Assembly: GCA_030688365.1 (NCBI GenBank)
Contig: JAUYIE010000005.1
Span: 1-64,000 of the forward strand
Direction of reading: 5' to 3'
Length of the DNA: 64,000 nucleotides
From: a bacterium
GTDB taxonomy: Bacteria > Patescibacteria > ABY1 > JACQRZ01
The notes beneath the pieces are model-generated. The model did not search any database, was not told the origin of the DNA, and saw only the letters and a list, made by a program, of their open reading frames with translations. Position 1 is the stretch's first letter, and the number at the start of each line of letters is the position of its first letter. Of this stretch, positions 8,084 to 16,286 are shown piece after piece. Position numbers and translations under genes: made by a program.

Positions 8084-8587
8084 TCATTCATTATTATTGT
8101 GAGCAAAAAAGTAATCCCACCATTTTGCAGGATTGCTTTTTTGTTTTTCCACAGAAACTCCCATACTTGACGTAATATCAGCATGCGATGTGATACCGGA
8201 TGTCGGCGATACCGTATGAAATGATCTGGAATCACTTGATTCTTTTTGGACTGAAGCACCAGTATCATTGAGTACGACAACTTCTTCACCAACTTTTTGC
8301 ATTCCCAATTTCAACCGTGCTTCTTTTTCTGCGAAAAAATCAGTTCCCAAAAATTGGTTAAGTTCTTGCAACCTATTTTGTGTACTCTGCAAATCGCTCA
8401 CTTGTTTTTCAAATGTTTTGATGTCACTTTCTGTCTTACTCCGTTTGACCATCACCTGTAGAGTCTGGTAAGCAAAAAAAATCGATACTACAATCACCAC
8501 ATACAACAATATTTTTGAAGATATCAAATCCATTGGTCGCTGTCCTGATAATCGCATTCCAGAAAAAAGATGATGAGATGGTTTCAT
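8084..8587 (-). CDS. FtsB/DivIC-like septum protein with C-terminal extension
   Basis: 167 residues: one transmembrane helix near 25-44, then a coiled coil of about 50 residues (SKTESDIKTFEKQVSDLQ onward) and the short segment with ARLKLGM, the arrangement of FtsB/DivIC (septum formation initiator family). Those proteins are about 100 residues; here a Ser/Thr-rich tail of about 60 residues is added. It is expected to bridge FtsL and FtsQ-type partners outside the membrane. Its ATG overlaps the TGA stop of the upstream PH-domain gene (ATGA), implying translational coupling. Confidence 0.75.
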   Translation of the reverse strand: MKPSHHLFSGMRLSGQRPMDLISSKILLYVVIVVSIFFAYQTLQVMVKRSKTESDIKTFEKQVSDLQSTQNRLQELNQFLGTDFFAEKEARLKLGMQKVGEEVVVLNDTGASVQKESSDSRSFHTVSPTSGITSHADITSSMGVSVEKQKSNPAKWWDYFFAHNNNE

Positions 8588-9150
8588 ATATTAAAATGAG
8601 AAAACACTTTTGGATCCGTAGGTGGTGATATCGGCGAGGTATGATATGAGCTGACATCGTGTGAAAATGTAGTATGTTTACCAATAACCTCCATGAGTTC
8701 CTTTGGTCTTACAATCTTTTCAATTAAAAAGGGATCTGTAGCTGATTTCAAAATACATTCTACACTCCCAACATTACTTACTGAATTTACCATCCCGCGT
8801 CGAATATATCTACTACGAACAATTTCCTTGTATGCTACTTCTCTGACCTCCTTTTTCCAAAACCCTTCACGTTGGACCACGATAAGTCGCGCAGTGGTGG
8901 TAATACAGACGCTTCCTAGCCATTTAAACACAGCACGCCACCCGGTAAGGCCACACATCGCCAAAATTACTAAAAAAAAGCCAACACCCCATGGGCCCGC
9001 TCGAAAGAGTGGTGTCATAAAGAAAAATAAAATAAGCACAATGACACTATCTATCAAAAAAAATCGTATCGTTGAACCCTTTTCGGTACGAAAAATCTGT
9101 ACCACTTCCTCGTGATCCTCAAGATTTACAGTTTCCCAAAGCGTTATCAT
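8584..9150 (-). CDS. Membrane protein with bacterial PH domain
   Basis: 188 residues. Two hydrophobic helices (about 30-47 and 52-70) are followed by a beta-rich segment (ITTTARLIVVQREGFWKKEVREV, then SVECILKS) that fits the bacterial PH (bPH2, YdbT/DUF304-like) fold. The last 30 residues are low complexity. The function is unknown; relatives are membrane-associated. It is coupled to the FtsB-like gene by an ATGA overlap. Confidence 0.7.
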   Translation of the reverse strand: MITLWETVNLEDHEEVVQIFRTEKGSTIRFFLIDSVIVLILFFFMTPLFRAGPWGVGFFLVILAMCGLTGWRAVFKWLGSVCITTTARLIVVQREGFWKKEVREVAYKEIVRSRYIRRGMVNSVSNVGSVECILKSATDPFLIEKIVRPKELMEVIGKHTTFSHDVSSYHTSPISPPTDPKVFSHFNI

Positions 9151-9209
9151 ACGAAATACAGTATATCACATTCCTTCGTCAATGACATCAACCGCTTGTA
9201 CATCAATCG

Positions 9210-9893
9210 CTAAGGCAATAACGTATCAATTAATACTTTTTTTGGTCCTTCTAAAACAGTAAAAAGGAAACGATCAGTTACACTTTTGCGCATTTTAAAC
9301 TCCTCGAGTGGCATAATGGTATATTTCAAATCTTGATCGATTTCTTGCTCTACTCGCTTGAGTGTTGAATCCCATAATGTTTTATTAACCGTGCCCACCA
9401 ATAAGATATCAACAGGTGAATCAAGCAATCCTACAAAAAAGCCAGTTAAAATGCCATATTGCACTGTTCCCATTTGATCGATCACCCTGGACAAATCACG
9501 TTCAACAATAAGCGGACTCTTTTCAAAGAGTGCTCGCAATTCTTTATATAAAACAAACGTGGGATCTACGCGGTAATATTTCTTGGCCTGTTTATCGGCC
9601 TTATCCTCGAGAACACTCTCTTTTACCTCAGGTGCTATACCACCGAACAGCAATCGAGACATACGATTTGGATCATCAAGATCCTTCATACCTCGCTTGG
9701 CTTCCTCTTCAGAAACAGTAATGATTAATCCACAGTCCTCCAGGTTAGTCAATTCTCGACGTACCGAGTTGATCTGAGTATCAATCACGCGAGTCAGCTC
9801 ACGAATATAAAACGCCTGATGTGGGTTGGTTAAAAAAAGTTTCAGTAGCTTTGTTCTTGTACGTGATCCAAATAATTGTTCAAGCATGTTCAT
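9210..9893 (-). CDS. Winged-helix regulator with nucleotidyltransferase-like domain
   Basis: 227 residues. The first 65 form a winged helix-turn-helix (LFGSRTRTKLLKLFL, FYIRELTRVI, NSVRRELTNLEDCGLI). After a linker, residues about 145-225 look like a minimal nucleotidyltransferase fold (GFFVGLLDSPVDILLVG, then YTIMPLEEFKMR), although the usual G-S-x-A-x-G-x-x-x-S-D-x-D signature is reduced to SPVDILLVG, so catalysis is doubtful. I infer a DNA-binding regulator, perhaps of the divergent PP2C-like gene 103 bases away. Either ATG at 9893 or 9887 could start it. Confidence 0.7.
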   Translation of the reverse strand: MNMLEQLFGSRTRTKLLKLFLTNPHQAFYIRELTRVIDTQINSVRRELTNLEDCGLIITVSEEEAKRGMKDLDDPNRMSRLLFGGIAPEVKESVLEDKADKQAKKYYRVDPTFVLYKELRALFEKSPLIVERDLSRVIDQMGTVQYGILTGFFVGLLDSPVDILLVGTVNKTLWDSTLKRVEQEIDQDLKYTIMPLEEFKMRKSVTDRFLFTVLEGPKKVLIDTLLP

Positions 9894-9943
9894 AGGGTTT
9901 GGAAGGAATAATCGTATGGATACAATTAGTATTCATGTCTTTG

Positions 9944-9971
9944 TTGCAATAAATCGTTCTTATAGTATACT
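9944..9971 (+). promoter_or_regulatory. Promoter of the PP2C-like/propeller gene
   Basis: -35 TTGCAA (9944-9949), 16-nt spacer, -10 TATACT (9966-9971), about 26 bases before the start codon. Confidence 0.6.
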
Positions 9972-9996
9972 GATTCTTGAAATCCGTAAATAGCAC

Positions 9997-12354
9997 ATGC
10001 ATTGTATGCCCAAAAAAACAAGCATAGCGACAGCCAAAATATCAATTCCAGGGACTCAAAGCGATGAGCTCTGTTATCTTTTCTCTCAGCAATTGGATGA
10101 ACGAGACCCTCATTCTGATACAGTGTTTGGAATTTTTCAAATCCGAGCATCAAGTGAGGCCTATCATAGCATAATTGAACACATCGTCAAACACCTCTTA
10201 GACTTCTATTATCGTGCTCAAGAAAATAAAGCAACCATGCATAATGAGCAGGCAGTTGGCGCTTCTGAATTTCTCTTTGAAAATGCCTTGCAATATGTGA
10301 ATGATCAGGTCGTCAATATGATTGATGAACTACACAATTTTCCACAAGGACATGTGGCGATTGACCGAACGCGTATTTCCTTATTGATTGGCGTGATATC
10401 AGGCGATGAACTATTTTTAACGAGTGCGGGAAATCTTGTGAAAGCGTATATGCTGTATCCTGTCAGTCGTAATGGTGTTTTTTCACATTATTCGGCCGTG
10501 ACAATTTCAGATGATGAAAATCAAGAGCGTTACATTGATGCAAAAAAATTATTTACAAATGTCATAGCGGGGACATTTGCCATTCCAGGCAGTACGCTTG
10601 TGGTAGCCAATGCACGATTCAATGACTACATACCTGTTGATCAGATCAAGCAAATTGTAACGAGTTATCCGTTTGATCATATCACGAAATATCTTTATAA
10701 TTTACTCGGAAAAGCAAACGAAAATGCCGATTTTAATGCATTGTTTTTATCGCTACAGAAATCCGAGGCAACTGACACTTGGGGTGGTCGTCATCAGACA
10801 CGATCTGATGATTCCATTAATGGTCTTGTAGAACAACAACGAAATACACAACATATTCTTTCACCTGTAATAGCAATGCATATAAAAAAACAGGTGTCTC
10901 ATTTTGTTGATCAGTATATTATCAAAACAGCCAAAGTTCTTCTTCAGCGCGTTAAGGAAGTTGATTACAGAAAACATGCAAAGACAGCGCGAACATGGGG
11001 AAAACATGTGTCTATTCACGCCAGAAAAAGTGTCGGCCACTTGAAAAAAAATTACAAAAATCCACTGCCCGTTATCAAACATGCAGCATCAGCAGTTTCG
11101 TCATCGCAATTTAAGACTTCAGCAATTGTCTTTCTTAAAAAATGGTCAAAGAAGATTTCTCATAATTGCATTGAATTTTATTCATCTTTGAAAAAAAATG
11201 GCCCACGATACATCATTAGCTGGTTTAAGGGCTTAACGATGCTTTCCAAAAGTCTGTTGGTATTGGCGATTATCTTTATTTTTTTATTTACAACGAGCAT
11301 TATAACCTTACAAAGAAAGCGGGTAAATGAATCAACGCAACATGCGTATTCTCAACAAGTGGTGAGTATAGAAGAAAAAATTAATCAAGCAGAATCTAGT
11401 ATGATATTTTCAGATGAGGAACATGCTATTCAGCTGTTGGCCCAAGCGCAGGATGACCTTACAGGATTGTCCAGGACATCTCCTGATAAGATCAAAACTG
11501 CAGATGAATTACAAACTCGTATCACGCGTGCTACGCAAAAGATTAATAAGATATATTCAGTAGAATCTACGATGGTAGCTAATTTTGATGGTCAAATACC
11601 CACACTAGACAACATTTCTATGCTTTCCACTGAAAACAAAACTATTGTCTACAATACTGAAAGTATTTATCTTTTGTCTTCAAACGACGGCTCTGTTCGT
11701 AAAATCAACACACAAGCAAAAATACCTAGCATTGGGTGTGGTGCATTTTTATCTGATGATCTAGTGTATTTTTGTGGTAAAGAAGGTGATCGTCTCTACG
11801 AGTTAAATCTAAAAAATAATGAAACGAAACAAGTAGCTATTTCACTGGCTAAAAACGAATCATTACGACACATTACCTTTTATAGTGATCGGCTCTATGT
11901 CCTTGATGATACATCTGAGATAATATACCGCCACAGTAAAACAAATAATGGTTTTGGAGATCCTACAATCTGGTATCGGGGTGCCAACGCCACATCTCTG
12001 GCTGATGCGCGACAGATTTTGATTGATGGTGTTGCATATGTATATGAAGTTCCCGCAACACTCCTTCATATTTCAGGTGGAAAAGTTGTACCATTAGCGC
12101 TGACTGGAATTGAGCCGCCCCTTACCTCTATAGACAAATTTTGGATATCTGAAAGATCTACGTCCTTATATGTGCTTGATAAGACAAATCAACGAATCGT
12201 CATTTTTGATAAAAAAACTTTAAAAATAATTGGCCAGCTCACTAGTGATATTTTTTCAGAAGCAGAGTCCTTCAGTGTATTAGAAACTAAAATGAAAATT
12301 TTTGTTTTGACTTCGCATGGTGTTTATAGTATTCCTTTGGATTATCTGAAATAG
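9997..12354 (+). CDS. Membrane protein with degenerate PP2C-like domain and beta-propeller
   Basis: 785 residues. The N-terminal 250 residues resemble a PP2C phosphatase fold (VFGIFQIRAS, then RTRISLLIGVISGDELFLTSAGNLVKAYML, then ENADFNALFLSL), but the metal-binding aspartates of active enzymes are not evident, so it may be a pseudophosphatase. A basic linker leads to one transmembrane helix near 415-435. Outside it come a coiled coil (about 450-520) and repeated beta strands (YLLSSNDGSVRKI, VYFCGKEGDRLYELN, LYVLDKTNQRIVIFD) typical of a propeller. The topology suggests a sensor linking an exported propeller to a cytoplasmic domain, which is inference. An alternative start lies at the ATG at 10006. 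Confidence 0.65.
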   Translation: MHCMPKKTSIATAKISIPGTQSDELCYLFSQQLDERDPHSDTVFGIFQIRASSEAYHSIIEHIVKHLLDFYYRAQENKATMHNEQAVGASEFLFENALQYVNDQVVNMIDELHNFPQGHVAIDRTRISLLIGVISGDELFLTSAGNLVKAYMLYPVSRNGVFSHYSAVTISDDENQERYIDAKKLFTNVIAGTFAIPGSTLVVANARFNDYIPVDQIKQIVTSYPFDHITKYLYNLLGKANENADFNALFLSLQKSEATDTWGGRHQTRSDDSINGLVEQQRNTQHILSPVIAMHIKKQVSHFVDQYIIKTAKVLLQRVKEVDYRKHAKTARTWGKHVSIHARKSVGHLKKNYKNPLPVIKHAASAVSSSQFKTSAIVFLKKWSKKISHNCIEFYSSLKKNGPRYIISWFKGLTMLSKSLLVLAIIFIFLFTTSIITLQRKRVNESTQHAYSQQVVSIEEKINQAESSMIFSDEEHAIQLLAQAQDDLTGLSRTSPDKIKTADELQTRITRATQKINKIYSVESTMVANFDGQIPTLDNISMLSTENKTIVYNTESIYLLSSNDGSVRKINTQAKIPSIGCGAFLSDDLVYFCGKEGDRLYELNLKNNETKQVAISLAKNESLRHITFYSDRLYVLDDTSEIIYRHSKTNNGFGDPTIWYRGANATSLADARQILIDGVAYVYEVPATLLHISGGKVVPLALTGIEPPLTSIDKFWISERSTSLYVLDKTNQRIVIFDKKTLKIIGQLTSDIFSEAESFSVLETKMKIFVLTSHGVYSIPLDYLK

Positions 12355-12380
12355 TGTTATACACAGGGTGTACCAAAAAA

Positions 12381-12408
12381 TTGAAAAATTTGTGATATAC
12401 TATATACA
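12381..12408 (+). promoter_or_regulatory. Possible promoter of the small membrane protein gene
   Basis: -35 TTGAAA (12381-12386), 16-nt spacer, -10 TATACA (12403-12408), in an AT-rich gap; an overlapping TATACT at 12396-12401 is an alternative. Confidence 0.45.
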
Positions 12409-12444
12409 TAAATATAGCTCATTTAATTTTTAAAAAACCATGCA

Positions 12445-12777
12445 ATGCCAATTTTGAAAAGAAAAAAAATGCGATTGCCCATCACGTCACTGTTCAATGC
12501 AGTGTTAATAATGTTTATAATCATTAGGGCTACACTATCAGTAATGGTGCAACCGATAAACAGTACAACCAATTCTTATCTAAGTATCTTGCTTGCTGGG
12601 TATCCCACAACTGGTTTTGTCGCAATGTTAATCATTGCACTGGCTATTATTATGTGGAGTGCGCACCTTCTTCAAATATTTTGGAATAGATTTTTTGCAG
12701 ATATGTTTTCACTTCGTGATCTAGAATATCAAGAAGCACTGGCAATCATTTTAATGATCGCCGTGATCATTCCATAA
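12445..12777 (+). CDS. Small membrane protein of unknown function
   Basis: 110 residues with a basic N-terminus (KRKKMRLP), a hydrophobic segment about 14-35, two more about 55-78 and 93-108, and an almost immediate end after the last helix. No family recognised. It has its own likely promoter and a bidirectional terminator downstream, so it is probably a single-gene unit. Confidence 0.6.
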   Translation: MPILKRKKMRLPITSLFNAVLIMFIIIRATLSVMVQPINSTTNSYLSILLAGYPTTGFVAMLIIALAIIMWSAHLLQIFWNRFFADMFSLRDLEYQEALAIILMIAVIIP

Positions 12778-12785
12778 GAGTATAA

Positions 12786-12824
12786 TAAAAAAGCCCCATC
12801 CAATAACGGAATGTGGGCTTTTTT
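12786..12824. terminator. Bidirectional terminator between the small membrane protein gene and rplL
   Basis: Stem AAAAAAGCCC...GGGCTTTTTT with an inner CAT/ATG pairing across the loop; T-runs exist in both directions. Confidence 0.9.
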
Positions 12825-12837
12825 ATTATCTGTGTAC

Positions 12838-13281
12838 TTATTGTAATGTAACTTTTGCGCCTGCCTCTTCCAATTTTTTCTTCATTTCTTCAGCTTCTGC
12901 TTTAGCAACACCTTCCTTTACTACTTTTGGTGCTGCATCAACGAGATCTTTTGCTTCCTTCAATCCTAGTGCAGTAATTTCACGGACAACTTTGATAACT
13001 GCAATCTTTGTAGCACCTGAATCCGTGATCTCAATGTCAAACGCTGTTTTTTCTTCAGCGGCTGCGTCTCCTGCACCACCATTTCCTGGCATTGCTGCCA
13101 TTGCCATCATTGGTGCTGATGCTGATACCCCAAACTTTTCTTCTAACACTTTTACCAATTCTGCCAAGTCAAGAACTGAAAGTTTTTCAATACTTGAAAC
13201 AATATCCTTAAACTTCGCAGGTACCTCCACACCTTTTTTTTCTTCATTGATTGTTTCGTCTGCCATATAATTATTGTTCAT
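12838..13281 (-). CDS. rplL: 50S ribosomal protein L7/L12
   Basis: 147 residues from the ATG at 13281, or 142 from the ATG at 13266 (MADETINEEK); neither has a clear ribosome site. The N-terminal dimerisation helix region (KDIVSSIEKLSVLDLAELVKVLEEKFGV), an Ala/Met/Gly-rich hinge, and the C-terminal domain with KIAVIKVVREITALGLKEAKDLVD are canonical. It forms the ribosomal stalk with L10 and recruits translation factors. It follows rplJ in the same transcript and is slightly longer than typical (about 120-125) because of an N-terminal extension. Confidence 0.97.
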   Translation of the reverse strand: MNNNYMADETINEEKKGVEVPAKFKDIVSSIEKLSVLDLAELVKVLEEKFGVSASAPMMAMAAMPGNGGAGDAAAEEKTAFDIEITDSGATKIAVIKVVREITALGLKEAKDLVDAAPKVVKEGVAKAEAEEMKKKLEEAGAKVTLQ

Positions 13282-13289
13282 TAAAAATC

Positions 13290-13832
13290 TTACACGTTGG
13301 TCTTTTCACTCATTGCATGAAGCACAGTGACCAGACCTCTTAGATTACCCGCTAGTACATTGACTATGCCAGAAACTGGCGCATTGAGTGAGCCCACAAG
13401 CTTAGCAAGTAGCTCTTCTCGTGAAGGAAGCGTTGCGAGCTGATTCAATGATAAAGTATCAAGCAAACGATTACCTGGTGCTTCTGACATCATCAAACCC
13501 GCTTTCATGCTAAATCCCTCATGATCTTTTGCAAATCGCGTAAAAAGCTTTGCAGGTGCTATTTCATCCTCCATACTAAACGTCGCCGCAATCTCTCCTT
13601 CAATCGTACGCGGAGTGACTTCAGTGATCCCTGCATCTTCCAGCGCCTTTGCCAAAAGTGTTTTTTTGGCGACCAGACAACGAATACCTGCTTGGTCACA
13701 TTGTGTACGCAGATCATTAGCAGATTTCACGGTCAGTCCTTGCATATCCACAAAGACAATTGACTTGCTTTGAGGAATATAGTCATTGATACGAGCGAGT
13801 ATGGCTTTCTTTTTCTCTCTGGTTGTTGCCAT
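13290..13832 (-). CDS. rplJ: 50S ribosomal protein L10
   Basis: 180 residues from the ATG at 13832 (MATTREKKK); the upstream open frame is the leader RNA. Family features: SKSIVFVDMQGLTVKSANDLR, VAKKTLLAKAL, and a C-terminal helix that binds L12 dimers. It anchors the L7/L12 stalk to 23S rRNA. It is preceded by an L10-type leader with an attenuator hairpin, indicating autogenous control. Confidence 0.97.
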   Translation of the reverse strand: MATTREKKKAILARINDYIPQSKSIVFVDMQGLTVKSANDLRTQCDQAGIRCLVAKKTLLAKALEDAGITEVTPRTIEGEIAATFSMEDEIAPAKLFTRFAKDHEGFSMKAGLMMSEAPGNRLLDTLSLNQLATLPSREELLAKLVGSLNAPVSGIVNVLAGNLRGLVTVLHAMSEKTNV

Positions 13833-13848
13833 ACGACTGTATATAATT

Positions 13849-13872
13849 AAAAAAACTGTGGTACGACCACAG
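13849..13872 (-). terminator. Attenuator hairpin in the rplJ leader
   Basis: On the minus strand a 7-bp perfect stem CTGTGGT-CGT-ACCACAG (13856-13872) is followed by seven T, just 17 bases before the rplJ start. A terminator in this position should stop transcription when L10 or its complex is in excess. Confidence 0.85.
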
Positions 13873-13970
13873 AAAGCTCTCCCACTCGGGAGAAAGAGTA
13901 TATACCCTACTATCGGCATTATTAAGTCCTGCTTCGGGCAAGACACCTATAGTCTTTGGATCGTGAAATC
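13856..13970 (-). promoter_or_regulatory. Ribosomal protein L10 leader RNA
   Basis: About 115-nt leader between the rplJ promoter and gene. On the minus strand it contains a GTCTTGCCCGAAGCAGGAC-type stem followed by TTAATAATGCCG, resembling the conserved L10-binding element, then a GGGAG/CTCCC hairpin and the attenuator. Known L10 leaders bind L10 or the L10-L12 complex for autogenous repression; equivalence here is by pattern. Confidence 0.75.
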
Positions 13971-13999
13971 AATATACAGCGATTTTAAAATAATGTCAA
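13971..13999 (-). promoter_or_regulatory. Promoter of rplJ-rplL
   Basis: -35 TTGACA (complement of 13994-13999), 17-nt spacer, -10 TATATT (complement of 13971-13976); near consensus, as expected for a ribosomal protein operon. Confidence 0.85.
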
Positions 14000-14011
14000 A
14001 TCGTTCCAATA

Positions 14012-14040
14012 TAATATAAAAGCCCCTAAATATTCGGGGC
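14012..14040 (-). terminator. Terminator of the orphan gene at 14072-14614
   Basis: Minus-strand stem GCCCC/GGGGC (14036-14040 with 14022-14026) around a 9-nt AT loop, followed by TTTTATATTATATT. Confidence 0.75.
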
Positions 14041-14071
14041 GATCAATTGATATATTTTTGCGTATTTACAC

Positions 14072-14614
14072 TTACTTAATATTTTGGAACTGTTCCCTTA
14101 ATGACAGTTGATACACCAAAATTTGGCCCATATACGTACTGGACAACCAGGCATGGAGCTCTGGAGAAATATATTTCATATCCAAAATATCATCATCATG
14201 AGCCAGAACTGTAATATGCGTCTCTTCTGATAATGTTTTGATATTCTGTGTCAAACACACCAACATATCTGCAAGCCAAGATATCACACGTGATGAGTCT
14301 TCATCGGGATAGGTTTGCCTATCATCGCGAAATATCCATTCATTTAAATACGCTTTTTTTATTTTCAAAGCATTAAGAAATAATGGCAAGACCGATAAAA
14401 TACCTCGTTCATTGACTGATAGTTTATTATTGGTCATAGGATCTATATTTAGCATAAGGAGTTTCATATAGTTATATTCTTCAGCCGATGAAATATTTAA
14501 CATCAAACAAATAAAAGATAATTTTCGGTATCGTAATGCTTTCTTGGTTGCTTTTCTGTCTTGTATTTTTTTTGATATGAAATCCCCTAGCACATCAAAT
14601 ATATTTATGTTCAT
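14072..14614 (-). CDS. Orphan helical protein of unknown function
   Basis: 180 residues, predicted cytoplasmic and largely helical, basic at the N-terminus (KKIQDRKATKKALRYRK). No membrane segment, signal peptide or recognised motif. The gene is well delimited: TTGACA promoter with a palindrome over the -10, AAGGAG ribosome site 6 bases before the ATG, and its own terminator. It sits between rplJ and mltG as a separate unit. Confidence 0.6.
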   Translation of the reverse strand: MNINIFDVLGDFISKKIQDRKATKKALRYRKLSFICLMLNISSAEEYNYMKLLMLNIDPMTNNKLSVNERGILSVLPLFLNALKIKKAYLNEWIFRDDRQTYPDEDSSRVISWLADMLVCLTQNIKTLSEETHITVLAHDDDILDMKYISPELHAWLSSTYMGQILVYQLSLREQFQNIK

Positions 14615-14664
14615 TTTTTTCTCCTTTTTTTCTAAATGATAGATCTGTTGGTTGTAAAATAACC

Positions 14665-14700
14665 TACTGTACTTTTACAGTACTCTCGCTGTTTTGTCAA
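14665..14700 (-). promoter_or_regulatory. Promoter with overlapping palindromic operator candidate
   Basis: -35 TTGACA (complement of 14695-14700), 17-nt spacer, -10 TAAAAG (complement of 14672-14677). An 18-bp inverted repeat TACTGT-N6-ACAGTA (14665-14682) covers the -10, a position where a repressor would block transcription. Confidence 0.55.
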
Positions 14701-14725
14701 TGGATGAGTATTAAATGGTTGAGCA

Positions 14726-15760
14726 TTATGGGGCGATGGATGGCAAATACTTCCTCTTATTTGCCAAGTGTTCTTCGTATGTTTTGCTATAAATTGCGTT
14801 TCCTTGTCTATCAGTCAAAAAATAAAGATACGGTGTTTTTGTATAGTAAATAACCGACTTGATGGATGCAAGACCGGGATTATCAATAGGACCTGGTGGT
14901 AAACCTGTATGTTTGTAGGTGTTATATGGTGAATCTGATGCAACATCATCAAATGTTGGTTGTGCCATACTTTTTCCCGTTACGTAATTCACCGTTGCAT
15001 CGGAGCCCAAAGTCATACCCAGCGCCATGCGTTTATAAAAAATACCCGCTACAATAGCACGATCTTCATCTGTAGCTACTTCTTTCTCCACAATCGATGC
15101 CAAAGTAATTACATCAAAAATTGTCCGTTTTTGTGCGACAATATCATCACGCATCTGCTGAGTAAACTTGATATCAAAATTTTCGAGCATGGCGTTTATA
15201 ATATCATCAGCAGTGGCATCTGGATAAACCCGATACGTATCGGGAAAAAGATATCCCTCCAACGTGGCGGTCCTTGGTAGATCAACAAGAAATGGATATT
15301 CGTCTTTGGGTACTTGCTGTGTAGCTTGTAAAAAGGTTGCCCCAGCCGGATGCCCTTGTTCTTTTAAATACTCACCAAACCCTGCACCGGTAAGCCCTTC
15401 ACGAAATGTCAATGTCACTTCCGGTACGTATTGTGGTTTTGTCATAGTATGTACCACCGATGAAAGTGTAACCTTACCTGCGAACGAATATGTGCCTGCC
15501 TGCAAATGTCCATCGTTACCGGTAATAAAAAGATAAACACCAGCTAAAAACGGATTACTGATGATATGATTATCATGAAGAAAAGCCAAGGTTTCAGAAC
15601 CACGCTGCCCTGGGGGTACGACAACTTCTACTTCATGTTGGATGGAATGTGGTATAAACCAAACATACAGCGCATAAACCCCATACAATACTATGATCAA
15701 ACTTCCGATAGTTAAAAATCGTCTTGCAAAAAAACGAAAAATGGTCATGAAAACAGTCAC
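14726..15760 (-). CDS. mltG: Endolytic murein transglycosylase MltG
   Basis: 344 residues, usual size for YceG/MltG. One N-terminal helix (about 13-33) anchors an extracellular enzyme; LysM-like N-part, then TFREGLTGAGFGEYL, EGYLFPDTYRVYP, LASIVEKEV with the catalytic Glu, and the closing GLPPGPIDNPGLASI motif. It cleaves nascent glycan strands next to the membrane and sets glycan length. It is the last gene of a minus-strand run with a PAP2 phosphatase and rseP. The ATG at 15748 is an alternative start. Confidence 0.95.
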   Translation of the reverse strand: MTVFMTIFRFFARRFLTIGSLIIVLYGVYALYVWFIPHSIQHEVEVVVPPGQRGSETLAFLHDNHIISNPFLAGVYLFITGNDGHLQAGTYSFAGKVTLSSVVHTMTKPQYVPEVTLTFREGLTGAGFGEYLKEQGHPAGATFLQATQQVPKDEYPFLVDLPRTATLEGYLFPDTYRVYPDATADDIINAMLENFDIKFTQQMRDDIVAQKRTIFDVITLASIVEKEVATDEDRAIVAGIFYKRMALGMTLGSDATVNYVTGKSMAQPTFDDVASDSPYNTYKHTGLPPGPIDNPGLASIKSVIYYTKTPYLYFLTDRQGNAIYSKTYEEHLANKRKYLPSIAP

Positions 15761-15766
15761 TAATAA

Positions 15767-16276
15767 TCAATGCGCAATCAATCGACGTCCGACAAAATAG
15801 ACTAGCATACCGCTAAATATACCAACAATCATTCCTCCTACAACATCAGTAGGATAATGCACGCCCACGTATATACGAGAAATACCGATCAACAACGCGA
15901 TAATATATGATACAATCCCCCATTTGCGATTATGCAAAAATACAACAGTAGCAAGAGCAAATGCCACAGTAGTATGATCAGAGGGAAATGATTTATCAAG
16001 ACCGGATTTTTCAATCAGTAAATGTACTTGTTCGTGTGCAATAAATGGACGATAACGAAAGGCCAAAAAACCTATCATTGCATTAGTAAATAACGCAAAA
16101 CCACTCGCAAGTGCACTTTCTAAAATCATTCGTAGGCGATGACCTTTTCCCTTTATCAACGCAACAAGTAAGATCATGACAAAGATCGCCATTTCAGCGA
16201 GAAATATGCCTACTGAATCCAAAAATGGTGACATACCTGCCAGATTATTGATTGCACGAAAGATGATGTAATCCAT
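15767..16276 (-). CDS. PAP2-family phosphatase (undecaprenyl-diphosphatase-like)
   Basis: 169 residues from the ATG at 16276; the upstream frame overlaps rseP and lacks domain character. Five or six helices carry the PAP2 active-site motifs: RYRP, then KSFPSDHT (PSGH-like), then SRIYVGVHYPTDVVGG. It probably dephosphorylates undecaprenyl diphosphate (BcrC type) on the outer face of the membrane to recycle the peptidoglycan carrier, consistent with the neighbour mltG. A phosphatidylglycerophosphatase role cannot be excluded. Confidence 0.85.
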   Translation of the reverse strand: MDYIIFRAINNLAGMSPFLDSVGIFLAEMAIFVMILLVALIKGKGHRLRMILESALASGFALFTNAMIGFLAFRYRPFIAHEQVHLLIEKSGLDKSFPSDHTTVAFALATVVFLHNRKWGIVSYIIALLIGISRIYVGVHYPTDVVGGMIVGIFSGMLVYFVGRRLIAH

Positions 16277-16286
16277 ATAATTTAAA

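Noticed and set aside
13833..13946. 38-residue N-terminal extension of L10
   Set aside because: This stretch is the L10 leader and attenuator; canonical L10 begins at MATTREKKK.
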